NCBI GenBank assembly: GCA_050485865.1
Contig: JBJHCE010000011.1
Location: forward strand, 1-44,584
Source of the DNA: SKNW01 sp050485865
GTDB taxonomy: Bacteria; Gemmatimonadota; Gemmatimonadetes; Longimicrobiales; Gaopeijiaceae
Length of the DNA: 44,584 nucleotides
Direction of reading: 5' to 3'
This document shows positions 15,496 to 23,286 of this stretch, piece by piece; within the stretch, counting starts at the first letter, position 1, and the number at the start of each line of letters is the position of its first letter. The notes under the pieces are model-generated. The model worked only from the letters and a program-made list of their open reading frames with translations. It was not told where the DNA came from and searched no databases. Made by a program: the position numbers and the translations under genes.

Positions 15496-16428
15496 TCAGC
15501 TCCCGCCCGAAAGCTCCTCCCAGGCGCAGCTCCGGACCTCGCGGGGGCCGGGCTGGCCGAAGGGGCCGAAGTCCTCGAAGCCCTCGAGGGTGGGGCCGGC
15601 GACGATGAAGGACTCCCGGTCCTGGCCGGACCGGATGGCGCGGTCCACGGAGGCGAGGACGCCGTCCAGGTAGTCGCGGAAGCGGAGGAGGTCGGTGAAG
15701 CTCCCCGTGACCGGGAATCCGGGCCCGGCGTGCCCGAAAATGTAGACCGCGTCGCGGGGGTGACCCTCCACCGTCCGCTCGAGCACGTCGATCCACCCCC
15801 GGAGCGTCGCGCCCGCGGCCGCATCCACCACCGGGTGGCGGCGGTGGAACATGAGGTCGCCCATGTGGGCCACGTTCGCCTCCTCGAAGGTGACCACGGC
15901 GTCGCCGCTCGTGTGGGCCCGCCCGTGGTGCCGGGCCACGATCCGCTCGTCGCCGATCCCGGTGCTCCACTGGTCCGTGAAGGTCACTTCGGGGATGAAC
16001 GAGGGATCCGCCGGGTTTCCGGCGGGCGGGTTCCGGAGGTGCTCCGCCGCCATCTGGTGGGCCACGATGCTCCGGGTCACACCGCGGAGCACCCCGTTCC
16101 CCCCGGTGTGGTCTCCGTGGTGGTGCGTGTTCACGAGCACGTCCACCTGCCGCCCGCCCGAACGCTCGCCGAGCCCCGCCACGAGCACCTCGGCCGAGTC
16201 GGGGAACTGGCTGTCCACCACCGCCACCCCGTCGTCGTTCACGAGGGTGCCCACGGTCCCGCCCCGAAGGGTGAAGAAGCCCACGTTCCGGCGAATCGGG
16301 AGGAAGAGGCCCTGGGCCCCCTGGGGTGCCACGCCCGCGGGGGCGGGACGAAACCCGCCACCCCCCAGGCCGGCCGATGCCACTCCGGTGGCGGTGAGGG
16401 CGAGGAAATGGCGACGGTCGATGGACAT
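15496..16428 (-). CDS. Tat-exported MBL-fold metallo-hydrolase
   Basis: 310 aa. The N-terminus DRRHFLALTATG is a twin-arginine signal, so it is folded with its metals before export. The zinc motif HHHGDH covers residues 102-107 (His102, His104, Asp106, His107). RHHGRAHTSGDAVV, NVAHMGDLMFHR and YIFGHAGPG supply the remaining metal-ligand regions of the metallo-beta-lactamase fold. It resembles quinoprotein-relay or beta-lactamase-like SoxH-type hydrolases more than glyoxalase II. The substrate is unknown. It converges with the ABC permease gene (31-base gap) and lies 68 bases downstream of the histidine kinase in the same direction. Confidence 0.88.
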   Translation of the reverse strand: MSIDRRHFLALTATGVASAGLGGGGFRPAPAGVAPQGAQGLFLPIRRNVGFFTLRGGTVGTLVNDDGVAVVDSQFPDSAEVLVAGLGERSGGRQVDVLVNTHHHGDHTGGNGVLRGVTRSIVAHQMAAEHLRNPPAGNPADPSFIPEVTFTDQWSTGIGDERIVARHHGRAHTSGDAVVTFEEANVAHMGDLMFHRRHPVVDAAAGATLRGWIDVLERTVEGHPRDAVYIFGHAGPGFPVTGSFTDLLRFRDYLDGVLASVDRAIRSGQDRESFIVAGPTLEGFEDFGPFGQPGPREVRSCAWEELSGGS

Positions 16429-16496
16429 GTTGCGTTCCGGGCGAGGGGGGCGAAGGGGGCGGGGGGAGCGGAAGGACTTTCCGGGTGCCGGTCCCG

Positions 16497-18083
16497 TCAG
16501 GATCCGTCTAGTGCCCGCCGAACCATCCTGGCCAGGGTGGAGCGCTGGTACGGCTTGTTCAGCAGGAGGACACCGGGGTCGAGCTGCCCGTGATGGACGA
16601 TGGCATTCTCGGTGTACCCCGATGTGAAGAGGACGGGGAGGTCAGGACGAAGCGACTGAGCCGCGCGGGCGAGCTCGGCTCCATTCATTCCGCCGGGCAT
16701 GACCACGTCGGTGAAGAGGAGTTCCACCGGCTCACCCGACTCGAGTACTTCGATAGCTTCGGGTCCGTTCCCTGCGAGGAGCACCGTGTAGCCGAGGGCG
16801 GCAAGCTGGAGTGCGGCGTAGCGTCGGACGAGCGGATCATCCTCCACCACCAGGATCGGCTCCGTACCCGTGGGGGCAACCGGAGTCCGGGCCGTTACGC
16901 CATGCGTCTCGGTGTCGGAGTCCCCCCCCTCCGCTGCGGGGAGGTAGAGCCGAACCGTGGTGCCCCGCCCTTCCTCCGAGTAGAGCCGGACCTGCCCCCT
17001 GGACTGGTGGGCGAAGCCGTACACCATGGAAAGTCCGAGCCCGGACCCCGTTCCCACCTCCTTGGTGGTGAAGAACGGATCGAAGACCCGGGTTCGCAGA
17101 TCACGGGGGATTCCCCGGCCGGTGTCCGAGACGGCGACGACCACGTAGCGACCGGCCTCGAGGGTATCGCCGGGAGCGATCCCCGGCTCGTCGGTCCCAT
17201 CCTCGATCCAGGCGTTCTCGGCCTCGACCACGATTCGTCCGCCATCGGGCATGGCGTCCCGGGCGTTCAGGCAGAGGTTCAGGATGGCCGACTCGAGCTG
17301 GGTGGGGTCCACCCGAGCCCGCCAGAGGCCTTCGGGGAGGACAAGGCTGAGTTCGGCGTCCTCACCGAGCGTCCGGCTCAGGAGTTCCTGCATATCCCGT
17401 ACGAGTGCGTCCACGCGGACCGCTCGAGGGATGAGTGGCTGCTGGCGGGCAAAGGCCAGGAGCTGAGAAGTGAGGGTGGCCCCCTTCTGGCCGGCCTCCA
17501 CGATTGCCTCGGAGAGCTCGCGCATCTCCGACCCCTCGCCGAGGCCCTCGGCAAGGAGATCGGCGTACCCCAGGATCACGGTAAGAAGGTTGTTGAAGTC
17601 GTGGGCCATCCCGCCGGTGAGCTGCCCCAGCGACTCCATCTTCTGCAGGTGGAGAAGCTGGGCCTCGGTGCTCTTGCGCGCCGTGATGTCATGGATGAGG
17701 GAGAGAACCGAAACGAGTCGCCCCTCCGGGTCGGTCAGCACCGAGTTGTACCACTCGCAGTAGACCACACCGCCGTCGCGGGTGTAGTTGCGATTCACGC
17801 TGATGTTTCGAGGTGCCTCGCTCCCGAGCAGCTCCGACATGACCCGCCCGACGTCCTCCACGTCTTCCTCGTGAACGAACCGCCAGTCATCGGGGTGCTT
17901 GCCCAGTACCTCCGCCTCCTTCCAGCCGAAAAGGGTCTCGGCTCTGCCGGACCAGAATCGCACCCGGAATTCGTGATCCCATTCGATCACGCCAAGGGGC
18001 GAGTTGGCCAGGTGGAAGTTGAGGGTCGCGAGGACACGGCCCGGATCGCCCTCCTCGGGGAGGGGCGGGGGAGCGGACTTCAT
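16497..18083 (-). CDS. PAS-domain hybrid histidine kinase with C-terminal receiver
   Basis: 528 aa, no membrane segment, so a soluble sensor. Residues about 20-140 are a PAS/PAC domain (ANSPLGVIEWDHEFRVRFWS, then WYNSVLTDPEGRLVSVLSLI). The dimerisation helix has the phospho-accepting His161 in GGMAHDFNNLLTVILGYADL. The ATP-binding domain shows the N box (LNARDAM, 272-278), G1 (DTGRGIP, 320-326), F box (FDPFFTTK, 334-341) and G2 (GTGSGLGLS, from 344). The receiver at about 408-528 has EDD and the phospho-acceptor Asp459 in LLFTDVVMPGGMNG. No partner regulator is adjacent. The signal and targets are unknown. The architecture is common in aquatic and soil bacteria. Confidence 0.93.
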   Translation of the reverse strand: MKSAPPPLPEEGDPGRVLATLNFHLANSPLGVIEWDHEFRVRFWSGRAETLFGWKEAEVLGKHPDDWRFVHEEDVEDVGRVMSELLGSEAPRNISVNRNYTRDGGVVYCEWYNSVLTDPEGRLVSVLSLIHDITARKSTEAQLLHLQKMESLGQLTGGMAHDFNNLLTVILGYADLLAEGLGEGSEMRELSEAIVEAGQKGATLTSQLLAFARQQPLIPRAVRVDALVRDMQELLSRTLGEDAELSLVLPEGLWRARVDPTQLESAILNLCLNARDAMPDGGRIVVEAENAWIEDGTDEPGIAPGDTLEAGRYVVVAVSDTGRGIPRDLRTRVFDPFFTTKEVGTGSGLGLSMVYGFAHQSRGQVRLYSEEGRGTTVRLYLPAAEGGDSDTETHGVTARTPVAPTGTEPILVVEDDPLVRRYAALQLAALGYTVLLAGNGPEAIEVLESGEPVELLFTDVVMPGGMNGAELARAAQSLRPDLPVLFTSGYTENAIVHHGQLDPGVLLLNKPYQRSTLARMVRRALDGS

Positions 18084-18213
18084 GCTGGTCTCGGGAGGGA
18101 GAAGACAGGTGGGTGCCGTCCGGCGGGTCCTTGAATAGCCTCCGGTCCGGACGCACGCAAGAATGGCCCGCCCGCATGCCGGGAAGGGCTGTCCTCCTCG
18201 CCGACCCGGAGCC

Positions 18214-20100
18214 TCAGAACGGAAAGAGCACCGGCACCAGGAGCACCGTCACGACCAGGATCAGGGCCTGCAGCAGCACCCCGGTCTTGAAGAAATCCCC
18301 GAAGCGGTAGCCGCCCGGGCCCAGGACCAGGGTGTTCACCGGCGAGGCCACCGGGGTGGCGAAGGCGGTGGAGGCGGCAACGGCGAGGGTCATGAGGAAG
18401 GGCTCGGGGCGAGCGCCGATCCCGAAGGCGAGGGACGAGGCGATGGGGGCGAGGAGGACCGCCGTCGCGGTGTTCGAGATCACCTGGCTGAGCGCCGAGG
18501 TGAGGACGAAGATCGCCGCGAGGAGGAAGAGGGGCCCCGATCCCTCGAGGAGCCCCGAGAGGATCTCCACGAGCCAGGCCATGCCGCCGGTCTTCTCGAG
18601 GGCGGTGGCCACGGGGAGGATCCCGGCAATGAGCACCACGCTCTCCCAGTTCACCGACCGGTAGGCGTCGTCGGCGGTGACGCACCCGGTGAGCACCATG
18701 GCCACTGCGGCCAGGAGCACCGCCGTGACCGCCGGCACCACCCCCAGGGTCAGGAGGACCATCATTCCCACCATGATTCCCACCGCCAGGGGGGCGCGAC
18801 CCAGGGGGGCGAGGGCATCGGACATCTCCCGCGGGGCCATGGCCACGATGAAGTCCCGGGTCTCCCCGCCCAGGAGGCGGATCCGGTCCCACGCCCCCTG
18901 GACCAGGAGGGTGTCGCCGAAGCGGAGCTGGACGTCGCCCGGGTCGCCCGGCACGAGGGTGCCCAGCCGCTTCACCCCCACCACCCCGAGCTGGTACCGG
19001 TCTCGGAAGCGCACCTCCTTCGCCGTCCGCCCCACGAGGCGGGAGCGGGGGGTGAGGAGCACCTCGGCCATGCCGGTCTCGGGCGCCGTCGGGTCGCCTT
19101 CCACCCCCTCGGCCAGGAGGGTGACTCCCATCCGCGCCACCATCCGGTGCACCCCGTCGGGGCTCCCCTGGAGGAGGAGCTCCTGTCCGGGCCGGAGCAC
19201 CGTGTCGGCGAGCGCCGGGACCGCCTGCGGCGACTCCGGCCCCATGGCCGGGAGGGCCGCGAGCTTCCGCCGCCGCCCCGCCCCCCCCGCGGCCGGGCCC
19301 TCCCGCACCTCGGTCACCGTGACCCCGAATCGGGCCGGGAGCTCCGCATCCACAAGGGATTTCCCCGAAAGGGGTGAATCGGGGTCGATCCGGACCCGGA
19401 AAAGGGTCGGGGCCAGCTCCCAGTCGCCGGCGAGTTCCGACAGGGAGGGAGCGTCGGCGGAGGCCGGGCGGCGCGCCGGGCTCGGGCGGTCCGGGAGGAG
19501 GCGGTACCCCACGAGGGCCATGAAGGCCACCCCGGTCACCGCCATCGCGATCCCCACCGGGGTGAAGGCGAACATTCCGAAGCCTTCGCGCCCGAGGGAT
19601 TCGAGGTGCTGGCTCACCACGATGTTCGGTGCGGTGCCGATCAGGGTGAGCATCCCGCCGAGGAGCGACGCCACGGAGAGGGGAATGAGGAGCTTCGAGG
19701 GGGAGAGGTTCCGCGCCCACGCGAGCCCCATCACCACCGGGAGCATCACCGCCACCGTCCCCGTGGAGCTCATGAAGCCCGAGAGCACCGCCACGAGGAG
19801 CATGACGACCACGAGGAGGCGGATCTCCGAGTCGCCGGCGAGCTTCGCCGGAAGGCGCCCCATGGCCCGGGCCACCCCGGTCTGGAAGAGCCCGTCGCCC
19901 ACCACGAAGAGCCCGGCAATCATGAGGACCACCGGGTCTGCGAAGCCCGCCAGCGCCTCGGCAGGGGAGAGGATCCCGAACAGGCTGAGCGCCAGGAGTG
20001 CCATGAGCGCCACCACGTCCAGGCGGAGGCGCTCGCTCACGAAGAGAACGATCGTGGCGGCGAGAATCGCGAAGACGAGGAGGGCGGGTCCCGGGGGCAT
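18214..20100 (-). CDS. SLC13/DASS-type permease with two central TrkA-C domains
   Basis: 628 aa. Two blocks of membrane helices (about residues 1-210 and 415-628) flank a soluble middle with two RCK_C/TrkA-C-like domains (LFRVRIDPDSPLSGKSLVDA, then LTPRSRLVGRTAKEVRFR). Transport-fold motifs are LSGFMSSTGTVAVMLPVV and TLIGTAPNIVVSQHL in the first half. SQVISNTATAVLLAPIA and TPVASPVNTLVLGPGGYRFG are in the second; each contains the SNT-like hairpin tips of the ion-transporter superfamily. Such proteins carry sulfate, dicarboxylates or other anions, usually with sodium. The substrate is not decided by sequence. It is divergent from the NSS transporter, with a 154-base shared upstream region. Confidence 0.9.
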   Translation of the reverse strand: MPPGPALLVFAILAATIVLFVSERLRLDVVALMALLALSLFGILSPAEALAGFADPVVLMIAGLFVVGDGLFQTGVARAMGRLPAKLAGDSEIRLLVVVMLLVAVLSGFMSSTGTVAVMLPVVMGLAWARNLSPSKLLIPLSVASLLGGMLTLIGTAPNIVVSQHLESLGREGFGMFAFTPVGIAMAVTGVAFMALVGYRLLPDRPSPARRPASADAPSLSELAGDWELAPTLFRVRIDPDSPLSGKSLVDAELPARFGVTVTEVREGPAAGGAGRRRKLAALPAMGPESPQAVPALADTVLRPGQELLLQGSPDGVHRMVARMGVTLLAEGVEGDPTAPETGMAEVLLTPRSRLVGRTAKEVRFRDRYQLGVVGVKRLGTLVPGDPGDVQLRFGDTLLVQGAWDRIRLLGGETRDFIVAMAPREMSDALAPLGRAPLAVGIMVGMMVLLTLGVVPAVTAVLLAAVAMVLTGCVTADDAYRSVNWESVVLIAGILPVATALEKTGGMAWLVEILSGLLEGSGPLFLLAAIFVLTSALSQVISNTATAVLLAPIASSLAFGIGARPEPFLMTLAVAASTAFATPVASPVNTLVLGPGGYRFGDFFKTGVLLQALILVVTVLLVPVLFPF

Positions 20101-20254
20101 GGGAGGAGTCTGGGGCGGATCGCCGCAGGGCTCAAGGGCTGGGACTTCTTGACGGACCCCCCGGCGGGGCGTCTATTGCGACGGCTTCGCTCCGGGCCGG
20201 CCGCACCCGTGCCCGGGGCCTCTGCACCTTACCTCCCAAGGGAGCGACGACCCG

Positions 20255-21616
20255 ATGGCCATGGGATCCGGATCCGGCGGCACCCCCGCGCGCGAACTCT
20301 TCGGCTCGCGGTGGGGCTTCGTCCTCGCGGCGGTGGGAAGCGCCGTGGGGCTCGGCAACATGTGGCGCTTCTCGTACGTGGCGGCGGAGGGCGGCGGCGC
20401 GGCCTTCGTCGTCCTCTACATCGTGATGGTCCTCCTCCTGGGGATCCCCCTCATGCTCTCGGAGCTCGTGGTGGGACGGAAGACCCACCTCTCGCCGGTG
20501 GGGGCGCTCCGGGAGCTCGGGGGGAGGGGGTGGTCGGTCCTCGGGATGCTCTTCGTGCTCGTGGGCTTCCTGATCCTTTCGTACTACTCGGTCATTGCCG
20601 GCTGGACGCTCCGCTTCGCGGTGGAGTCCGTCACCACCGGCTTCCCCGGAGACCCCGGGGCCCACTTCGGCGAGATCGCGTCGGGGAACGCCGCCATGGG
20701 GTGGCACCTGGTCTTCATGCTCCTCACGATCGGGATCGTGATGGTGGGCGTGCAGAAGGGGATCGAGCGGGCGGCCATGGTCCTCATGCCCACCCTCTTC
20801 CTCATCGTGGTGGGGCTCGCGCTGTGGGCCGCGACCCTCGACGGCGCGGGGGCGGGGTACGCCTACTACCTGGCGCCGGATCTGGCCGAACTCATGAACC
20901 CCACCGTGCTCGCGCAGGCCACGAGCCAGGCCTTCTTCTCGCTCTCGCTCGGGATGGGCGCCATGCTCACCTTCGCGTCGTACCTGGCCCGGGACGAGGA
21001 CCTGAACGAGCAGGCGGTGACGATCTCGTTTGCCGACTTCGCGGTGGCCTTCGCGGCGGGGCTCGTGGTCTTCCCGGTGATCTTCGCTCTCGGTCTCCAG
21101 GACTCGGTGGGCGAGAGCACGGTGGGGGCGCTCTTCATTGCCCTTCCGGGGGCCTTCGAGGCCATGGGGAGCGTGGGACGCGTGGTGGGACTCCTCTTCT
21201 TCGTGGCGCTCGCGGTGGGGGCGATCACCTCGGCCATTTCCCTCCTCGAGGTCGTGACCTCGTCGATCATCGACGAGTTCGGGGTGGCGCGGAGGAACGC
21301 CGCCATCGGAATGGGGGTGCTCATTGCCCTCTTCGGGCTCGGTTCCGCGTACAGCCTCGACATCCTGGGGCTCGTGGACCAGGTGGCGGGGTCGTTCTTC
21401 CTGGCCGTGGGCGCCCTCATGATGTCGATCTTCGTGGGGTGGGTCATGAAGGACCCGGCCACGGAGCTCATGCGGGGGGCGGGGCCGCGCTTTGCCGGGG
21501 CGGTGCCCGCGGTGCTCTTCCTCGTGAAGTGGGTGCTGCCTCCGGTGATCGCGGTGGTGGTCTTCATCCAGGCCGGCGAGACCCTCGCGTTCCTGCGCGG
21601 CTTCTTCGGCGGGTAG
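20255..21616 (+). CDS. Sodium-dependent transporter of the NSS (LeuT) family
   Basis: 453 aa, about eleven or twelve membrane helices. The start shows the hallmark first helix: SRWGFVLAAVGSAVGLGNMW, then RFSYVAAEGGGAAFVVLY, which forms the substrate and sodium sites. GIPLMLSELVVGRK follows. Later helices include QAFFSLSLGMGAMLTFASYL and AITSAISLLEVVTS, both characteristic. NSS proteins import amino acids or related amines with sodium in the inner membrane; the exact substrate is not visible. A second possible ATG lies six bases further on. It is followed after 131 bases by the Cys-rich secreted protein gene, probably a separate unit. Confidence 0.93.
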   Translation: MAMGSGSGGTPARELFGSRWGFVLAAVGSAVGLGNMWRFSYVAAEGGGAAFVVLYIVMVLLLGIPLMLSELVVGRKTHLSPVGALRELGGRGWSVLGMLFVLVGFLILSYYSVIAGWTLRFAVESVTTGFPGDPGAHFGEIASGNAAMGWHLVFMLLTIGIVMVGVQKGIERAAMVLMPTLFLIVVGLALWAATLDGAGAGYAYYLAPDLAELMNPTVLAQATSQAFFSLSLGMGAMLTFASYLARDEDLNEQAVTISFADFAVAFAAGLVVFPVIFALGLQDSVGESTVGALFIALPGAFEAMGSVGRVVGLLFFVALAVGAITSAISLLEVVTSSIIDEFGVARRNAAIGMGVLIALFGLGSAYSLDILGLVDQVAGSFFLAVGALMMSIFVGWVMKDPATELMRGAGPRFAGAVPAVLFLVKWVLPPVIAVVVFIQAGETLAFLRGFFGG

Positions 21617-21689
21617 GCGCCGGGGGGTCGGGCGCCGGAAGGTCAGGCACCGGAACGTCGTCCCCTCCTGCCATGGGTGAGCCCCCCTC

Positions 21690-21738
21690 CCGGGGTGAAC
21701 GTGAGGCGCGTGCAGCACTGCTCCCCACTTCACCCCGG
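21690..21738 (+). promoter_or_regulatory. Stem-loop overlapping the ribosome site of the Cys-rich gene
   Basis: CCGGGGTGAA (21690-21699) and TTCACCCCGG (21729-21738) are perfect inverted copies with a 29-base loop. The right arm ends in the first two bases of GGAGG (21737-21741), the ribosome site for the ATG at 21748. Folding would partly hide that site. It could instead be a terminator for the NSS gene; there is no T-run. Confidence 0.4.
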
Positions 21739-21747
21739 AGGTTCCCC

Positions 21748-22056
21748 ATGCGTACCCTCGCTTCCCGCTTCATCCTCTCCCTCGTCGCGCTGGTGGCGCT
21801 GGCGGTGGCCCCCGCCCTCGGGGCACCGCGCTCCGCCGATGCCGCCGATGCCGACGAGCAGCTGAGCTGCCTGGGCCTGACGAACTCGATCCTGAGCTAC
21901 TGCCGGAGCCACGAGCTCGCCGACGACCTCTACTTCCAGCAGGTGTGCCGCCTCCACGCGACGATCGTGTACTGCATCTGCGCCGGAATCGACTGTCGCG
22001 CCGACGAGGAGCCCCTGGACCCGGGCACGGACGCGCAGCCGGACTCGGTGGCGTGA
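21748..22056 (+). CDS. Small secreted cysteine-rich protein (6 Cys in mature part)
   Basis: 102 aa from the ATG at 21748, with GGAGG seven bases upstream. Residues 1 to about 26 are a signal peptide (MRTLASR, hydrophobic core, likely cut after ALGA). The mature chain is acidic and has six cysteines spaced C-x10-C-x14-C-x8-C-x1-C-x4-C, followed by a Pro/Asp-rich tail. It does not align well with the eight-Cys protein at 4050, but size, export and cysteine density are alike. Its stop overlaps the GTG start of a propeller lipoprotein by four bases, so the pair is translated together. I recognise no family. A disulfide-stabilised secreted peptide is the plain reading. Confidence 0.78.
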   Translation: MRTLASRFILSLVALVALAVAPALGAPRSADAADADEQLSCLGLTNSILSYCRSHELADDLYFQQVCRLHATIVYCICAGIDCRADEEPLDPGTDAQPDSVA

Positions 22057-23222
22057 CCAGGCCTCCGGGCCGAGGCTTCCTCCTCCTCCTCTCCTCCCTC
22101 CTTCTTCTCTCCCTCTGGGGATGCGAGGGGGGAGGGGAGAAGGGTGGCGCGGTCACCCCGCCATCGGCGCTGCCCCTCCCGACCCTCGTGCCGGGGTGGG
22201 GGTCCGAGGGAACGGTCCTCCTCGGGGAGCTCGACCACTTCGACGTGGACGCCCAGGGGCGGATCGCCCTCCTGGACCGGATGAACGCCCGGCTCCACCT
22301 CGTCGAGGGCGCCGGGTCCTCCGATCCTGATGCCCTCGTACACCGGGTCACCGGGCGCCGGGGGGACGGCCCCGGAGAGCTCAAGGGTGGGCAGGGGGTG
22401 CGCTTCGTGGGCGACGGGTCGGTGGCGGTCCTGGATCCCGTGGGCGCCCGGCTCTCCAGGTGGGACCTGGAAGGGGTCTTCCTGGACGCGGTCCGGGTCC
22501 CGGGGCTCACCGCCGGCGGGATCGCCGCCGGAGACGGTTGGATCCACCTCAAGTTCGGGATCCCCGGGGGCCCGGAGGCCGGGCCCCGTATGGACGTGCA
22601 GGTGGCGCACTGGCGGCCGGGTGAGCCGGCGCGGGACACCCTGCGGGTCCTCCCCTCGCGCCTCGGATGGGACGGGGCCCCCCCGGGAGACACGATCACC
22701 TGCGAGCCGTGCGGAATGGAGCGCCTCTCCGACGGGAGCCTGGCCTTCCAGCGGCTCCGGCACCCCGGGGGCTACCGGTACACGGTGATCGGGGTCGACG
22801 GTGCGGTGCGCGGCGTGTTCGGGCGGGACGCCCTCCCGGTGGTCCGCCACACCCCGGAAAGCTGGAGCCGGCATGCCCGGGCCCTCGACGGGGTCGACTT
22901 CTCCCTGGCGATGGCCGTTGGAGCGGCCCTGCCTCCCGTCGAGGTGCGACCCCTTCCCGATCCGGCGCCGGCGGTACCGCACCTGGCCTACCCCCACGCG
23001 GCCGCAGTGGACGGGGCGGGGCGGATCTGGGTGCTCCGCGGCTCCGCCGACGTGGAGCGGGCGGTCCTCGACGTCTTCGGTCCGGACCTGGCCTGGATGG
23101 GGGAGGTCCCGGTGGGGATGGGGCTCACCTCGATCCGGGCGGCGGGCGCGTGGCTCCTCGGGCGCGTCGAAAGCCGGATGGGAGAGCCCGCGGTGGTGCT
23201 CTTCCGGATCGAGGAAGGATGA
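22053..23222 (+). CDS. 6-bladed beta-propeller lipoprotein coupled to the Cys-rich gene
   Basis: 389 aa from a GTG at 22053 that overlaps the upstream stop (GTGA). The leader is short and very hydrophobic (FLLLLSSLLLLSLWGC), giving a lipobox-like end at Cys24; tryptophan just before the final Gly is not usual but possible. Blades show DHFDVDAQGRIALLDRMNAR, then GRRGDGPGEL, the shared motif, and AAVDGAGRIWVLRGSADVER near the end. An extra CEPC pair (TITCEPCGMERL) lies mid-protein. The role is probably binding in the envelope, perhaps of the small protein made from the same transcript. It converges on the S9 peptidase across a strong hairpin. Confidence 0.82.
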   Translation: MTRPPGRGFLLLLSSLLLLSLWGCEGGGEKGGAVTPPSALPLPTLVPGWGSEGTVLLGELDHFDVDAQGRIALLDRMNARLHLVEGAGSSDPDALVHRVTGRRGDGPGELKGGQGVRFVGDGSVAVLDPVGARLSRWDLEGVFLDAVRVPGLTAGGIAAGDGWIHLKFGIPGGPEAGPRMDVQVAHWRPGEPARDTLRVLPSRLGWDGAPPGDTITCEPCGMERLSDGSLAFQRLRHPGGYRYTVIGVDGAVRGVFGRDALPVVRHTPESWSRHARALDGVDFSLAMAVGAALPPVEVRPLPDPAPAVPHLAYPHAAAVDGAGRIWVLRGSADVERAVLDVFGPDLAWMGEVPVGMGLTSIRAAGAWLLGRVESRMGEPAVVLFRIEEG

Positions 23223-23268
23223 ACGAGGGGCCGGGGTGGCGCACGCGCCACCCCGGCCCCGGTCGTTC
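23221..23268. terminator. Strong bidirectional hairpin between convergent genes
   Basis: GGGGCCGGGGTGGCG (23227-23241) pairs perfectly with CGCCACCCCGGCCCC (23246-23260) around the 4-base loop CACG. GAACGA (23221-23226) and TCGTTC (23263-23268) extend the stem after a two-base bulge. It fills most of the 64 bases between the propeller gene and the S9 peptidase gene, so it can serve both strands. There is no clear T-run; folding strength alone supports the call. Confidence 0.7.
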
Positions 23269-23286
23269 GATGGCGCGGAAACGAGG

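Noticed and set aside
16590..18134. 514-aa rightward open frame
   Set aside because: Antisense of the hybrid histidine kinase, which has every expected catalytic box.
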